A stretch of 64,000 nt of DNA from Phycisphaerae bacterium (GTDB taxonomy: Bacteria; Planctomycetota; Phycisphaerae; UBA1845; Fen-1342), in contig JAUIEC010000004.1 in assembly GCA_030428945.1 (NCBI GenBank), forward strand, positions 186,001 to 250,000, given 5' to 3'. Position numbers and translations under genes: made by a program. The notes beneath the pieces are model-generated. The model made no database searches. It saw nothing but the letters and a program-made list of their open reading frames with translations, and was not told where the DNA came from. Shown here piece after piece: positions 26,295 through 34,786 of this stretch. The first letter of the stretch is position 1. Each line of letters begins with the position of its first letter.

Positions 26295-26326
26295 CCACCG
26301 GCAGCCAGGCAAAGGCTGCCCGGTGG
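26295..26326 (-). terminator. Stem-loop downstream of the PEP-CTERM gene
   Basis: A 12-base-pair stem with one bulged C (arms CCACCGGCAGCC and GGCTGCCCGGTGG, loop AGGCAAA) lies 20 bases past the stop at 26347. No U-tract follows. It probably ends transcription ahead of the glycosylphosphotransferase gene. Nothing else is seen in the gap 26160-26346. Confidence 0.5.
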
Positions 26327-26346
26327 TAATGGCCGGACCAGGCCGG

Positions 26347-27024
26347 TCAACGCCGGGTGGCCGCCAGTCCGCACAGCAGCAGCAGTGCAAGTCCGGACGG
26401 TTCCGGAACCGCCACATACCATGGCAACGTCGTGGCCGAGGCGTCGGTGAACGTGTCCGTCGTCGTGGCAAGCCAGCCCGTGGCGAGCAGCGCGGTGCCG
26501 ACCGGCGGCGTGCCCACGGACGCGTACACCGTGCCGAGCGGAACCGTCACATCCGTCAGGTCGAGCACGACCCGGGCCACGTAGCCCGTACCGAGCGTCC
26601 CGAGCGGCCGTTGGAACCATGCCACGTCGATCCGGTTCGGGGCCGCCTCCGGCTGCTGGTGGTGGCTGCCACACGCCGCGCCGGCGATCAGCGGTTCCGA
26701 ACGCCGATCGAATCGCCTGGCAACCTCCTGGCCACGCGGCAGGCTGACGAACGTGACGTCCGTCCGCCCGGTGCCGATGGGCACGTTCTGCACCAGCAGG
26801 TTTCGTCCGGTGTTGGGATCGGTGGAGTAGACCAGCCTGGCTCCGTTGTCGGTATTGCCGCACAGGAACCCGACGGTCCAGACGCTGCCATCGCCCAGAT
26901 CGGCCACATGAATGTCGAAGGCGCCCCCGCCGAGATCGACGATTTCGGTCACCGGCGGTTCGGCAGCGGTGGTGGTCACGAAAACGGCTTGAGCGAGCGT
27001 CAGGAACGCGAGCCATCGTGGCAT
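26347..27024 (-). CDS. PEP-CTERM sorted exported protein
   Basis: A 225-residue protein with a signal peptide (MPRWLAFLTLAQAVFVTTTAA), a single extracellular domain of unknown type rich in Gly, Thr and Val, and a C-terminal tail of VPEPSG, a hydrophobic run (LALLLLCGLAA) and TRR. No enzyme motif is visible. It is not obviously related to the other PEP-CTERM protein in the window. GAGAGGAG lies eight bases before ATG 27024. It is divergent from the CPBP protease gene, with a 214-base gap. Confidence 0.82.
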   Translation of the reverse strand: MPRWLAFLTLAQAVFVTTTAAEPPVTEIVDLGGGAFDIHVADLGDGSVWTVGFLCGNTDNGARLVYSTDPNTGRNLLVQNVPIGTGRTDVTFVSLPRGQEVARRFDRRSEPLIAGAACGSHHQQPEAAPNRIDVAWFQRPLGTLGTGYVARVVLDLTDVTVPLGTVYASVGTPPVGTALLATGWLATTTDTFTDASATTLPWYVAVPEPSGLALLLLCGLAATRR

Positions 27025-27238
27025 GGCGTGCACTCCTCTCCGGCTTGACGGGCCCGGTCTCCACCGCGCCCTTCCGCGCGCTACATGGTAACGACCCTGG
27101 CCGGCGCGGACACGCGAAACGCCGCCGGCCGGAAACGCAAAACCTACAGGTCCGTCGGTCTGAAACCAACATGCACCGGCGGTCGCGAGGTATGATCCCC
27201 GGAACGCAGTTCCACCGTGCGCCAAGGGAGTCCCCTGG

Positions 27239-28198
27239 ATGGAATCCACCGACCAGCCGTTGTCCGACGCGGAGGCGGACGTTTCAGCAGAGGATCTCGA
27301 CCCGCCGCCCCGGCCGCCGACTCTGTCGGGGGTGCTGTCGGTCGCGCTGCTGGCGCTGGTCCTGGTGTTCGTCCTCCAGTTCCTGCTGGGCATGGTGCTG
27401 GGCGTGATCGCGTTCTCGATCAGCAGCAGCCCGCAGGCGGGTGAAGAGACCCTGGCGGGGATCCTCGGTTCGACACTCGGGCTGACCCTGACGATTCTGG
27501 CGACGCAGTCGGCGCTGCTGATCGCCGCCTGGAACGGGGCGAGCCGGCACCCGCACAGCCGCCTGGAGCAGTACGGATTGCGGCGCCCCCATGTCGGCCC
27601 GTTGGGCTGTCTCGCCCTGGTGTTCGGGACCGTGTTGCTCGGGATGGTCGGGCAGCTTCTTGCGGCCCCGCTGCTGCAGTATTTCTCGACCGGCGTAACC
27701 GCGGTGGTCGAGTCGCGCGGCGAAATGAGCCTGCTGACCTTCGCCGCGTTCCTGCCGTGCGTCTCGCTGGTCCCGGGTTTCGTCGAAGAGATCCTCTTTC
27801 GCGGGTACCTGCAGCGGCGCCTGCTGCGCCGCCTGCGGCCGTTCTGGGCGATCGGCTGGTCGACGGTGATTTTCGCGATCCTGCACCTGGACCTGTACCA
27901 GGGCGTCTCGGTGATTCCGGTCGGCATCTGGCTCGGAGTGATCGCCTGGCGGACGGGGTCGATCTGGCCGGCCATCATCTGTCACGTCGCGTTCAATGCC
28001 TGGGTCAACGCCTGGGCGTTCGTCGGCCAGCAGGGCCTGGTCAGCACGGCGACCTACGTGGATGTTTCGTACACGGTGCTGGGACTGGCCGTGGCCGGAT
28101 TCCTGATCGGCGTGGTGATCCTCCGCCGCCTTCAGCCGACACCCCCGGCCGGTCCTTCCGTCTTCGATCCGCCTGAGGGTGCGGAGGCAATTGGCTGA
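27239..28198 (+). CDS. CPBP family intramembrane glutamic-type protease (CAAX protease-like)
   Basis: A 319-residue membrane protein with an acidic 30-residue cytoplasmic N-terminus and about eight membrane segments. The catalytic motifs of the Abi/Rce1 group are present: EEILFRGYLQRRL (about 183-195), FAILHLD (His near 220) and HVAFNAWVN (His near 249). Bacterial members cleave membrane proteins or act in bacteriocin immunity; the substrate here is unknown. ATG 27239 has AAGGGAG upstream, and TATGAT at 27191-27196 could be its -10. It converges on a PrsW-type protease gene 33 bases away. Confidence 0.9.
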   Translation: MESTDQPLSDAEADVSAEDLDPPPRPPTLSGVLSVALLALVLVFVLQFLLGMVLGVIAFSISSSPQAGEETLAGILGSTLGLTLTILATQSALLIAAWNGASRHPHSRLEQYGLRRPHVGPLGCLALVFGTVLLGMVGQLLAAPLLQYFSTGVTAVVESRGEMSLLTFAAFLPCVSLVPGFVEEILFRGYLQRRLLRRLRPFWAIGWSTVIFAILHLDLYQGVSVIPVGIWLGVIAWRTGSIWPAIICHVAFNAWVNAWAFVGQQGLVSTATYVDVSYTVLGLAVAGFLIGVVILRRLQPTPPAGPSVFDPPEGAEAIG

Positions 28199-28231
28199 AC
28201 ACGTGCAGGCGAGCGGTTCCCGGCGTGCCGC

Positions 28232-29095
28232 CTACCGCAGATAGCCGGCCATCTGCAGCACGACCATGCTGAAGTTGTAGGCCCCGTGCACGATGATCGC
28301 GGTGATCAGCATCGGGAACGCGCGGGCGAGTTGCGGCGGGCGGCCCTCGCGGATGGTCGTTTCCCAGGTCGCGATCAGTCCGCGACTGGCGATCAGGGTG
28401 CAGCCGACGTGCAGGGCGACACACACCGTCCAGCGCCACAGCACCACCATCGTGCTCGGGTTCGGAATGTAGATCCGCAGGTACAGCAGGTTCTCGATCA
28501 CCGCGAACGCGAGGGCCGAGCCGATTACCGCGATCTGCAGTTGTTCGCGACGCTTGAACAGGTACGGCCGCGTCTCGGCCACGACCAGCGTCGCCCCGAG
28601 TTTCATCACTTCCTCGGTGGCGGGACCGAACAGGACCACCAGCGTCAGGGGAATGCCGGCGATGCCGGCCGGTTCGGCGCCCATCATGGCCGCGATGACG
28701 GCCCACGGCCCGCCCAGCAGCAGCAGCAGGAACGTCACCCGCCAGGTCCGGGCGGTCGAGGTGGCGGCGATCCGCTCGCGCAGCCACCTGGCGTAGCCGG
28801 GGGCCTCGGAGGGAGCGGGGCGGTACAACTCGATGTGCCCGCATTCGGGGCAGGCCTGCCCGGTCATCAGTCCGCGCAGGTTGTAGCCGCACCCGCTGCA
28901 GGTCCAGTCGCCCTCGATGCGCTCCGGAGCGCGGCCCGGGAGGATGTCGGGTTCGTCGTAGATGCTCTCCGCGTCGGCCGCTCGGGCCCGGCGTTTCGCG
29001 GCGGCCGCATCGACGCGGGCCTCGGACGGATCGACCTGGCCGCGCCCGTGCAGGTGCGGTTCGTTGAAGATCGAGTGTTCGTCGTCGCGACCCAT
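28232..29095 (-). CDS. PrsW-type intramembrane protease with N-terminal zinc ribbon
   Basis: A 287-residue protein. Residues about 57-85 form a zinc ribbon (C-x2-C-GYNLRG-x6-C-x2-C), an element common in Phycisphaerae membrane proteins. About seven membrane segments follow with PrsW signature residues: GPATEEVMKLG (EE-x2-K), FAVIENLLY and HGAYNF. PrsW family proteases cut membrane-bound regulators such as anti-sigma factors in some bacteria. ATG 29095 is preferred over upstream frames because the upstream stretch overlaps the YbjQ gene. It is the last gene of a three-gene operon, 11 bases after a YbjQ-like gene. Confidence 0.88.
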   Translation of the reverse strand: MGRDDEHSIFNEPHLHGRGQVDPSEARVDAAAAKRRARAADAESIYDEPDILPGRAPERIEGDWTCSGCGYNLRGLMTGQACPECGHIELYRPAPSEAPGYARWLRERIAATSTARTWRVTFLLLLLGGPWAVIAAMMGAEPAGIAGIPLTLVVLFGPATEEVMKLGATLVVAETRPYLFKRREQLQIAVIGSALAFAVIENLLYLRIYIPNPSTMVVLWRWTVCVALHVGCTLIASRGLIATWETTIREGRPPQLARAFPMLITAIIVHGAYNFSMVVLQMAGYLR

Positions 29096-29106
29096 GGCGG
29101 CGGCAC

Positions 29107-29571
29107 TCAGGTGCGTCGTTTGACGGCGGTGGCCGAGGCGGTCACCTCGACGGCGACGGCGGGGGAGCGCTGCTGGACGCCGCTCATGATGTTGGAGGTT
29201 TCGAGTCGCAGGTTCCACAACTCGTTGGCGCCCATCTGGCGGGCGCGTTCGAGCAGTCGCAGAACGGCCTCGCGGCGGGCCCGTTCCATCAGCGTCTGGT
29301 ACGAGCGCATTTCTCCGCCGAGGATGTTCCGGAAGGCCGAGGCGAAGCCCTTGAAGTAGTCGGTGGCGATGACGCAGTCGGCCACGACCAGTCCGGCGTA
29401 CTCGACCGACTGCGGGTCGTTGACGGTCTTCAGGTTCGCGATGCCGATGTCGTCGTACTCGGCCTCGCGGCGGTCCAGGCTCTTGAAATGGGCCCGTTCG
29501 CGGAACCCGCCAACCAGGAATCCCAGGCCGAGCAGGAACACGATGACGATCGCTTCCGTCAGGAACGGCAT
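29107..29571 (-). CDS. YbjQ (DUF74) family protein with N-terminal membrane anchor
   Basis: A 154-residue protein. Residues 1-22 form a membrane helix (LTEAIVIVFLLGLGFLVGGF). Residues about 40-150 are a YbjQ domain: VADCVIATDYFKGFASAFRNILGGEMRSYQTLMERARREAV, MGANELWNLRLETSN. The family is annotated as heavy-metal binding from sequence and structure, with no settled function. It sits 11 bases downstream of a shorter, soluble YbjQ gene and 11 bases upstream of the PrsW gene, so the three are almost certainly one transcript. Confidence 0.88.
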   Translation of the reverse strand: MPFLTEAIVIVFLLGLGFLVGGFRERAHFKSLDRREAEYDDIGIANLKTVNDPQSVEYAGLVVADCVIATDYFKGFASAFRNILGGEMRSYQTLMERARREAVLRLLERARQMGANELWNLRLETSNIMSGVQQRSPAVAVEVTASATAVKRRT

Positions 29572-29582
29572 CGCGGCGCCTC

Positions 29583-29897
29583 CTACTGCGCCACGACGGC
29601 GGTGCCGTAGGCGTACAGTTCGGCCGCCCCCTGGGTCACGGCGCTGGTTGTAAACCGGACGTTGACGATCGCGTTGGCCTCGAGTTGCTGGGCCTGCGCG
29701 ATCATCCGCTCGATCGCCTCCCGGCGGGCCTCGGTCAGCAGTTCGGTATAGCCCTTCAGTTCGCCGCCGACCAGGTTCTTGAACCCGGCCGCGATGTCAC
29801 GTCCGAAGTGCTTGGCGCGAATCGTGTTGCCCTGCACGAGTCCCTTCACTTCCAGGATCTGCATGCCGGGAATCGTCTCGGTGTTGACCAGGATCAT
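29583..29897 (-). CDS. YbjQ (DUF74) family protein, soluble
   Basis: A 104-residue protein that is a stand-alone YbjQ domain of normal length: TIPGMQILEVKGLVQGNTIRA, GRDIAAGFKNLVGGELKGYTELLTEARREAIERM, ANAIVNVRFTTS, YGTAVVA. Members form pentameric rings in solved structures, and heavy-metal binding is proposed but weakly supported. It is the first gene of the YbjQ-YbjQ-PrsW operon. On the minus strand TATACT (29957-29952), about 55 bases upstream, is a possible -10 box. Confidence 0.9.
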   Translation of the reverse strand: MILVNTETIPGMQILEVKGLVQGNTIRAKHFGRDIAAGFKNLVGGELKGYTELLTEARREAIERMIAQAQQLEANAIVNVRFTTSAVTQGAAELYAYGTAVVAQ

Positions 29898-30036
29898 TAG
29901 CGTGCTTCCGCTGGGGGAACTGTTGGCACCAAACGCGGTACGGTCGCGTGAAGTATACCTTCGGCACCCGCGCCCGGCCCGCTAGAAAACCGGCTCCCGT
30001 TTGGACCGGCGTGGGCCCGCGGGTCCGGGGGCGCGC

Positions 30037-30104
30037 TCTCGGCGACAGATGGGGCTGCCACGCGGTGCGGTCTCGGCGACAGATGGGGCTGCCACGCGGT
30101 GCGG
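30037..30104 (+). repeat. Two identical 34-base tandem units
   Basis: Units 30037-30070 and 30071-30104 are identical. Each starts TCTCGGCGACAGATGGGGCT. The second unit runs directly into a copy of the 70-base palindromic repeat. Confidence 0.85.
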
Positions 30105-30169
30105 TCTCGACGCCCGCGACGGCCGGGTCGGACGTGATCGCGGCCCGCCGCGTCGATGACGCACCCTGC
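30100..30169 (+). repeat. Palindromic ~70-base repeat, copy 1
   Basis: It begins TGCGGTCTCGACGCC and ends GCGTCGATGACGCACCCTGC. The ends are imperfect inverted repeats. Related copies lie at 30399, 36132 and 51918, all in intergenic DNA. Confidence 0.75.
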
Positions 30170-30179
30170 GACCCGCGGG

Positions 30180-30227
30180 GGTGCCCCATCCTTGAGTGAG
30201 CGCAGCGAACGGAAGGGTGGGGGACTG
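30180..30227 (+). repeat. 48-base hairpin repeat, copy 1
   Basis: CCCCATCCTT near the left end can pair with AAGGGTGGGG near the right end, around a centre containing GAGCGCAGCGA. A second copy lies at 36302-36349. Confidence 0.7.
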
Positions 30228-30335
30228 CGTGATGTTCCGCATGCTGCGACCGGAATCTTCCGGGGCCACGCGGTGGGGCGGATCGGTCACGGCGTGTGCC
30301 ACTGCGATCTTCGCAGTGTTTTCTCAGCGCGGCCG

Positions 30336-30403
30336 ATCCAACGACCGATGGGGCTGCCACGCAGTGCGGCCTCGACGACCGATGGGGCTGCCACGCGGTG
30401 CGG
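30336..30403 (+). repeat. Second pair of 34-base tandem units
   Basis: Units 30336-30369 and 30370-30403 share CGACCGATGGGGCTGCCACG and differ at a few positions from each other and from the pair at 30037-30104. They again lead into a palindromic repeat, so the whole composite is duplicated. Confidence 0.75.
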
Positions 30404-30459
30404 CCTCGACGCCCGCGACGGCCGGGTCGGATGTGATCGCGGTCCGCCGCGTCGATGAC
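30399..30459 (+). repeat. Palindromic ~70-base repeat, copy 2 (right end lost)
   Basis: It matches copy 1 at all but a few positions up to GCGTCGATGAC, but lacks the terminal GCACCCTGC. An octamer array follows at 30471. Confidence 0.7.
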
Positions 30460-30470
30460 CGTCTCTACTC

Positions 30471-30502
30471 GCTCCCTCGCTCCCTCGCTCCCTTGCTCCC
30501 TC
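30471..30502 (-). repeat. Octamer array (GAGGGAGC) x4, minus orientation
   Basis: Four adjacent copies of GCTCCCTC (one with T for the last C) lie immediately before the stop of the HAD gene. The same octamer appears at 36069 and 51861 beside other palindromic repeat copies. Confidence 0.8.
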
Positions 30503-30506
30503 CCCG

Positions 30507-31169
30507 TCACCCATCCGCAAGCAGGCGGCGGACCAGGTCCGGGGTGATCGCCGGCAGCGTGTCGACCGTGCGGATGGCGCCCGCGGCCGCGAGCGGTTCG
30601 GCCGGGTGCGTGCCGACCAGGCCGATCACCGGCATCCCGGCCGCCACGCCGGCTTCGACGCCGGCGGGGGCGTCCTCGACCACCACGCAGTCGGCCGGTC
30701 GCAGGCCGCAGCGTTCGGCCGCCAGCAGGAACACGTCGGGGGCGGGCTTGCCGCGGGCCACGTCGCGTCCGTGCACCTGGGCCTGGAAGTGCTGGTCCAG
30801 TCCGGTCGCGTCGATCACCGCGGCCAGGTTCTCGGGCGGCCCGGAGGTGGCGACCGAGAGGATCAGCCCGTCGGCGGCCAGTCCGCGAAGCGTCTCGCGT
30901 ACACCGATGGTCAGCGGCACGATGTCCTCGATCAGGTCCCGGTAGACGGCCTCCTTCCGGTCGTCGATCGCCCGGATCTGCTCGTCGGTCAGGTCGGGGC
31001 CCCAGAACGTGCGGATGATGTCGCGGCTGGTCTGGCCGAACGAGGCGGCGAACTGCTGGTCGGAGAAGTCCAGGCCGGACTTGCGGGCGACCAGTTTCCA
31101 GCTCGCCAGATGGGCCGGCCCGGACGCCACCAGGACGCCGTCCATGTCGAAGATCACACCCTGCTGCAT
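30507..31169 (-). CDS. HAD superfamily hydrolase, beta-phosphoglucomutase/phosphatase-like
   Basis: A 220-residue HAD enzyme of the beta-PGM/CbbY group. It has motif I VIFDMDGVLV (nucleophile Asp 8 and Asp 10), a helical cap from about 18 to 85 (GPAHLASWKLVARKSGLDF), motif II SVATSG, motif III GKPAPDVFLLAAE (Lys) and motif IV VVVEDAPAGVEAG. The substrate is a small phosphorylated sugar or 2-deoxyglucose-6-phosphate type molecule in relatives; it is not readable here. GGAGGGA lies five bases before ATG 31169. It is divergent from the ABC exporter genes. Confidence 0.9.
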   Translation of the reverse strand: MQQGVIFDMDGVLVASGPAHLASWKLVARKSGLDFSDQQFAASFGQTSRDIIRTFWGPDLTDEQIRAIDDRKEAVYRDLIEDIVPLTIGVRETLRGLAADGLILSVATSGPPENLAAVIDATGLDQHFQAQVHGRDVARGKPAPDVFLLAAERCGLRPADCVVVEDAPAGVEAGVAAGMPVIGLVGTHPAEPLAAAGAIRTVDTLPAITPDLVRRLLADG

Positions 31170-31236
31170 GCCGTCCCTCCGTGGCCGCGTTGGTGATTCC
31201 GCCGGCATGATAGGGGCCGGAGCCGGGCGCGGCGAG

Positions 31237-31265
31237 TTGAGCGGCCCGCCCGCGCCGCCTACACT
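31237..31265 (+). promoter_or_regulatory. Promoter of the ABC exporter genes; predicts a leaderless mRNA
   Basis: TTGAGC (31237-31242), 17 bases, then TACACT (31260-31265). The ATG begins at 31273, seven bases after the -10, close to where transcription should start. No ribosome binding site lies before this ATG. Confidence 0.5.
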
Positions 31266-31272
31266 CTGCCCG

Positions 31273-32052
31273 ATGGAAACCCCAGCCAACCCGCCCCCGG
31301 CCGGTGCCACCACCGAGCTTGTCGTCGCCGTGCAGCAACTCCGCAAGGAGTACGCGAGCACGGGCCGCGCCGTGGTGGCGCTGGCGGATGTCGATCTCGA
31401 CGTGGCGGCCGGGCGTTTCACCGCGATCATGGGTTCGAGCGGATCGGGCAAGAGCACGCTGCTGCACGTGATCGGCGGTCTGACGCCGCCGACTTCCGGG
31501 CGGGTGCTGGTCGAGGGGCAGGATCTCGGGACGATGTCGGACCGGGCCCGGACGATCTTCCGCCGCCGCCGGATCGGCGTGATCTTCCAGGACTTCAACC
31601 TGCTGCCGACCCTGACGGCCCGCGAGAACGTCGCGCTGCCGAGCCTGGTCGACGGCAGCGCCTTCAGCACCGTGCGCGACAAGGTCGAGAGCCTGCTCGA
31701 CGCCGTGCACCTCGGGCATCGCATGGACCACCGCCCCGACGCGCTCTCCGGCGGCGAGCAGCAGCGGGTCGCGATCGCCCGGGCCCTGCTGAACGATCCG
31801 GCCATCATCCTGGCCGACGAACCGACCGGGAACCTCGACTCGCAGCAGTCGCGGGAGATCTGGGAACTGATGCGGCGGGTCGCCCGCGAGCAGGGCAAGA
31901 CGATCCTGATGGTCACCCACGAAGCGCTCGGCGCCGCCCATGCCGACGAGGTCGTCGTCTTCAAGGACGGCCAGGTGATCGGCACCCTCGAACCGAAAGG
32001 CAGTGCGGATGCGGCATTGGTCGCAACTGGCTATCAGGAACTGGCGCGCTAG
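31273..32052 (+). CDS. ABC transporter ATP-binding protein, MacB/LolD type
   Basis: A 259-residue ATPase with a typical LolD/MacB layout: Walker A GSSGSGKST, the Q-loop VIFQDFNLLPTLTARENV, signature LSGGEQQRVAIARAL, Walker B IILADEPTGNLDS and switch MVTHE. Such ATPases pair with FtsX-type permeases that act as mechanotransmitters for lipoprotein release or efflux. The permease gene follows with an overlap of about 44 bases. ATG 31273 has no ribosome binding site and follows the -10 box closely. Confidence 0.92.
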   Translation: METPANPPPAGATTELVVAVQQLRKEYASTGRAVVALADVDLDVAAGRFTAIMGSSGSGKSTLLHVIGGLTPPTSGRVLVEGQDLGTMSDRARTIFRRRRIGVIFQDFNLLPTLTARENVALPSLVDGSAFSTVRDKVESLLDAVHLGHRMDHRPDALSGGEQQRVAIARALLNDPAIILADEPTGNLDSQQSREIWELMRRVAREQGKTILMVTHEALGAAHADEVVVFKDGQVIGTLEPKGSADAALVATGYQELAR

Positions 32053-34777
32053 CTGGGCCCGCACGCTCGGCGCCGTCCTCGCGATCGCCCTCGGCACCGC
32101 CTCGGTGGTCTGGGTGACCTGCTGCTATGAATCCGTCCGCCAGACGCTCGGCACCTGGGCGGCCACCAAGTACGTCGGCAACGCGCACATCACGGTCAGT
32201 TCCGCGATCGGCAAGTACGACCAGATTCCGCAGCGGATCGTCCGCCGCCTGCGCGACATGGACGGCATCGAGGCCGTCGCGCCGCGCCTGCTGCAGCGCC
32301 TGCGGGCCGCCCCCTGGCCGGCCGCCTGGAAGGACCGCGACGACATCAAGCCCGTCCGCTACGGACCCGGCACCCCGCAGGTCGACCTGCACGGACTCGA
32401 CCTGGCCAACGAATTCAAGATCCGCACCTACGACATCGTCCGCGGACGCATGCTGGAGCCTGACGACCAGTATCGCTGCGTGCTCGAATCCAGCGCCGCC
32501 GAGGAGGCCGAACTGGAAATCGGCGACTACCTGCTGGTCTGGACCGAGACCCAGGAAAAGCCGTTCGAGATCGAGATCATCGGAACGTTCGAACGACGCC
32601 GCATCGCCCGCTTCCAGAAACCGGTCGCGCTGATGAACCTGACCGCCCTGCAGCGGATGCGGGCCAAGTTCGCCCTGATCACCACCGCCGACGTCGTCCT
32701 GACCGCCGACGCGATCGGCGACGACGAGGAGCAGGCCGTCAAGAAGGCCGCCTCCCGCATCCGCCGCACTGCCCGCCAGGTGGCCGGCAATGTCACCGTC
32801 CGCACGGCCGAAGGCCGCATGAAGCAGATTCGCGCGGCCGAGAGCCAGCAGCAGTTCGTCGTGCTGCTGCTCAGTTGCGTGGCGATGCTGACCGCGCTGT
32901 TCATCATCCTGACGACGCTCAGCATGGGCCTGGTCGAACGCATCAGCCAGCTTGGCCTGATGCGCTGCGTCGGTGTGACCCGCTGGCAACTGGCCTGGCT
33001 GCTGGTCCTCGAAGTCATGCCGATCGGCCTGCTCGGCGTCGCCCTCGGCATCCCGATCGGACTGGCCTTCACGCTCCTGACCGTCGCGGTCGCGCCCCAG
33101 TACGTCGGCAGTTTCGCCGTCAGTTGGCGCGGACTCGCCCTCGGCGCTCTGGCCGGCCTGCTGACCACCGCGCTCGCGGCGCTGCTGCCGGCCACCGCGG
33201 CCTTTCGCGTCTCGCCGCTGGAAGCGTCGCGCCCGCGGGCCCGCGTCGCGTCGCGCGGCGGACTGCTGATCGCGGCCGGACTGGCCCTGCTGCTGCTGGC
33301 CGGGCAGCACTTCGGTCTGCTGCCGATGGTGCGGCGTTCGCTCGAGTTCGCCGAGTACGCGGCCGGTTCGATCATCGCCCTGTACGTGGCCTACGCGCTG
33401 CTGGCGCCGCTGGCGGTCTGGCTGATCGGTTCGGCGGCCGTGCACCTGGTGGCCAGGCTGCTGGGGCTCCGCGTGCGTCTGCTGCAGGACCAGGTCGGGC
33501 ACGCGGTCTGGCGGGCGGCCGGGGTCTGCTGCGGCGTGATGGTCGGGCTGAGCCTGATCATCGCGGTCAACGTCGTGAATTCGAGCGTGACGCGCGGCTG
33601 GCAGTTTCCCAAGGAGTTCCCCGAGGCGTACCTGTGGAGCTTCTCGCAGTTCACGCCGAAGGCCGGTGAACTGATCGCCGAGATCGACGGCATCCGCGCG
33701 TACACGGTCGCGAATTCGCTGAACGTGATCGTCGAGGAGCGCGGCGGGTTCGCCGAGGACCTGCTGATGTCGGTCACCTGGTTCATGGGGTGCGATCCGG
33801 ACAGCTTCCTCGAACTGGTCAAGCTGGACTTCATCGAGGGCGAGGCCGCCGACGCGGTCGCCAAGCTCAAGCAGGGCAACCACGTGATCATCGCCGACGA
33901 CTTCATGCGGTCGCGCGACAAGCACCTGGGCGATACGGTCAAGATCTGGGACAAGGGCGCCGCCCGCCCGCACCTGTTCACCGTCGCCGGTGTCGTGCGT
34001 TCGCCGTCGATCGACATCGCGGCCGGTTTCTTCCAGATGCATTCGGAATACAGCGTGGTCGCGTCGGGCTCGGTGCTGGGCACCAACGAGGACGTCCGGC
34101 GGATCTTCAACGTCAACGGCACCAAGCTGGTCCTGCTGAACTTCGATCTGCCCGAGACCGCGATCCCCGAGAACTGGCCGCCGCCGGCCGACTCGCCCGA
34201 AGGACGCATCCTCCGCCGCAGCGTCTACGACGAGCGGGTTCCGCTCGAGCGTCGCTGGCAGCGGCAGAAGGAGCAGGACATTCTCGACGAAATCCGGGCC
34301 CGCATCGGCGCGCCGCAGGTCTTCGCCGGAACCGTCCGCGAACTGAAGGACACCATCGACGCCGAACTGTCCGGGCTGACCCGCCTGTTCTCGGCCATTC
34401 CCGGCATCGCGCTGCTGGTGGCCGCGGTCGGCGTCGCGAACCTGATGATGGCCAACGTCTTCGCCCGCAGCCGGCAACTGGCGATCATGCGCGCGGTCGG
34501 CGCGACCCGCGGGCTGGTGCTGCGACTGGTGATCGGCGAAGCGCTGGTCCTGGGCCTGCTCGGCAGCGGACTCGGGCTGGCGCTCGGCATTCACCTGGCC
34601 GGCAACATCACGCTGCTGGTCGAACGGATGTGGGGCTTCCGGGTCGCCGTCGCGATGCCGTGGCCGCTGATCGGATTCTCGGTCGCCGTGACGATCCTGC
34701 TGTGCCTGCTGGCCGGCATCATCCCGGCCCGCTGGGCGAGTCGCACGAACGTGGTCGAGGCGCTGCACGTTCCCTGA
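32009..34777 (+). CDS. FtsX/MacB-type ABC transporter permease
   Basis: A 922-residue permease with two FtsX domains. After a short N-terminal helix (TLGAVLAIALGTASVVWV) comes a periplasmic domain (residues about 50-280), then a four-helix FtsX core near 285-410 (VAMLTALFIILTTLSMGLVERISQLGLMRCVGVTRWQ) and two more helices near 420-470. A second helix (near 505) and a second periplasmic domain follow, ending in an FtsX core at about 795-920 (NLMMANVFARSRQLAIMRAVGATRG). This duplicated arrangement matches LolCE-like or efflux permeases. ATG 32009 has AAAGG eight bases upstream; GTG 32003 is an alternative. It overlaps the ATPase gene. Confidence 0.9.
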   Translation: MRHWSQLAIRNWRASWARTLGAVLAIALGTASVVWVTCCYESVRQTLGTWAATKYVGNAHITVSSAIGKYDQIPQRIVRRLRDMDGIEAVAPRLLQRLRAAPWPAAWKDRDDIKPVRYGPGTPQVDLHGLDLANEFKIRTYDIVRGRMLEPDDQYRCVLESSAAEEAELEIGDYLLVWTETQEKPFEIEIIGTFERRRIARFQKPVALMNLTALQRMRAKFALITTADVVLTADAIGDDEEQAVKKAASRIRRTARQVAGNVTVRTAEGRMKQIRAAESQQQFVVLLLSCVAMLTALFIILTTLSMGLVERISQLGLMRCVGVTRWQLAWLLVLEVMPIGLLGVALGIPIGLAFTLLTVAVAPQYVGSFAVSWRGLALGALAGLLTTALAALLPATAAFRVSPLEASRPRARVASRGGLLIAAGLALLLLAGQHFGLLPMVRRSLEFAEYAAGSIIALYVAYALLAPLAVWLIGSAAVHLVARLLGLRVRLLQDQVGHAVWRAAGVCCGVMVGLSLIIAVNVVNSSVTRGWQFPKEFPEAYLWSFSQFTPKAGELIAEIDGIRAYTVANSLNVIVEERGGFAEDLLMSVTWFMGCDPDSFLELVKLDFIEGEAADAVAKLKQGNHVIIADDFMRSRDKHLGDTVKIWDKGAARPHLFTVAGVVRSPSIDIAAGFFQMHSEYSVVASGSVLGTNEDVRRIFNVNGTKLVLLNFDLPETAIPENWPPPADSPEGRILRRSVYDERVPLERRWQRQKEQDILDEIRARIGAPQVFAGTVRELKDTIDAELSGLTRLFSAIPGIALLVAAVGVANLMMANVFARSRQLAIMRAVGATRGLVLRLVIGEALVLGLLGSGLGLALGIHLAGNITLLVERMWGFRVAVAMPWPLIGFSVAVTILLCLLAGIIPARWASRTNVVEALHVP

Positions 34778-34786
34778 CAGTACAGT

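Larger units (their letters stand above)
29898..30506. other. Repeat-rich non-coding region, about 600 bases
   Basis: No credible gene is present. The region holds two copies of a composite element (two 34-base tandem units followed by an approximately 70-base palindromic repeat), one copy of a 48-base hairpin repeat, and an octamer array. These are listed separately. The short open frames crossing it are low-complexity and share no family motif. Confidence 0.7.
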
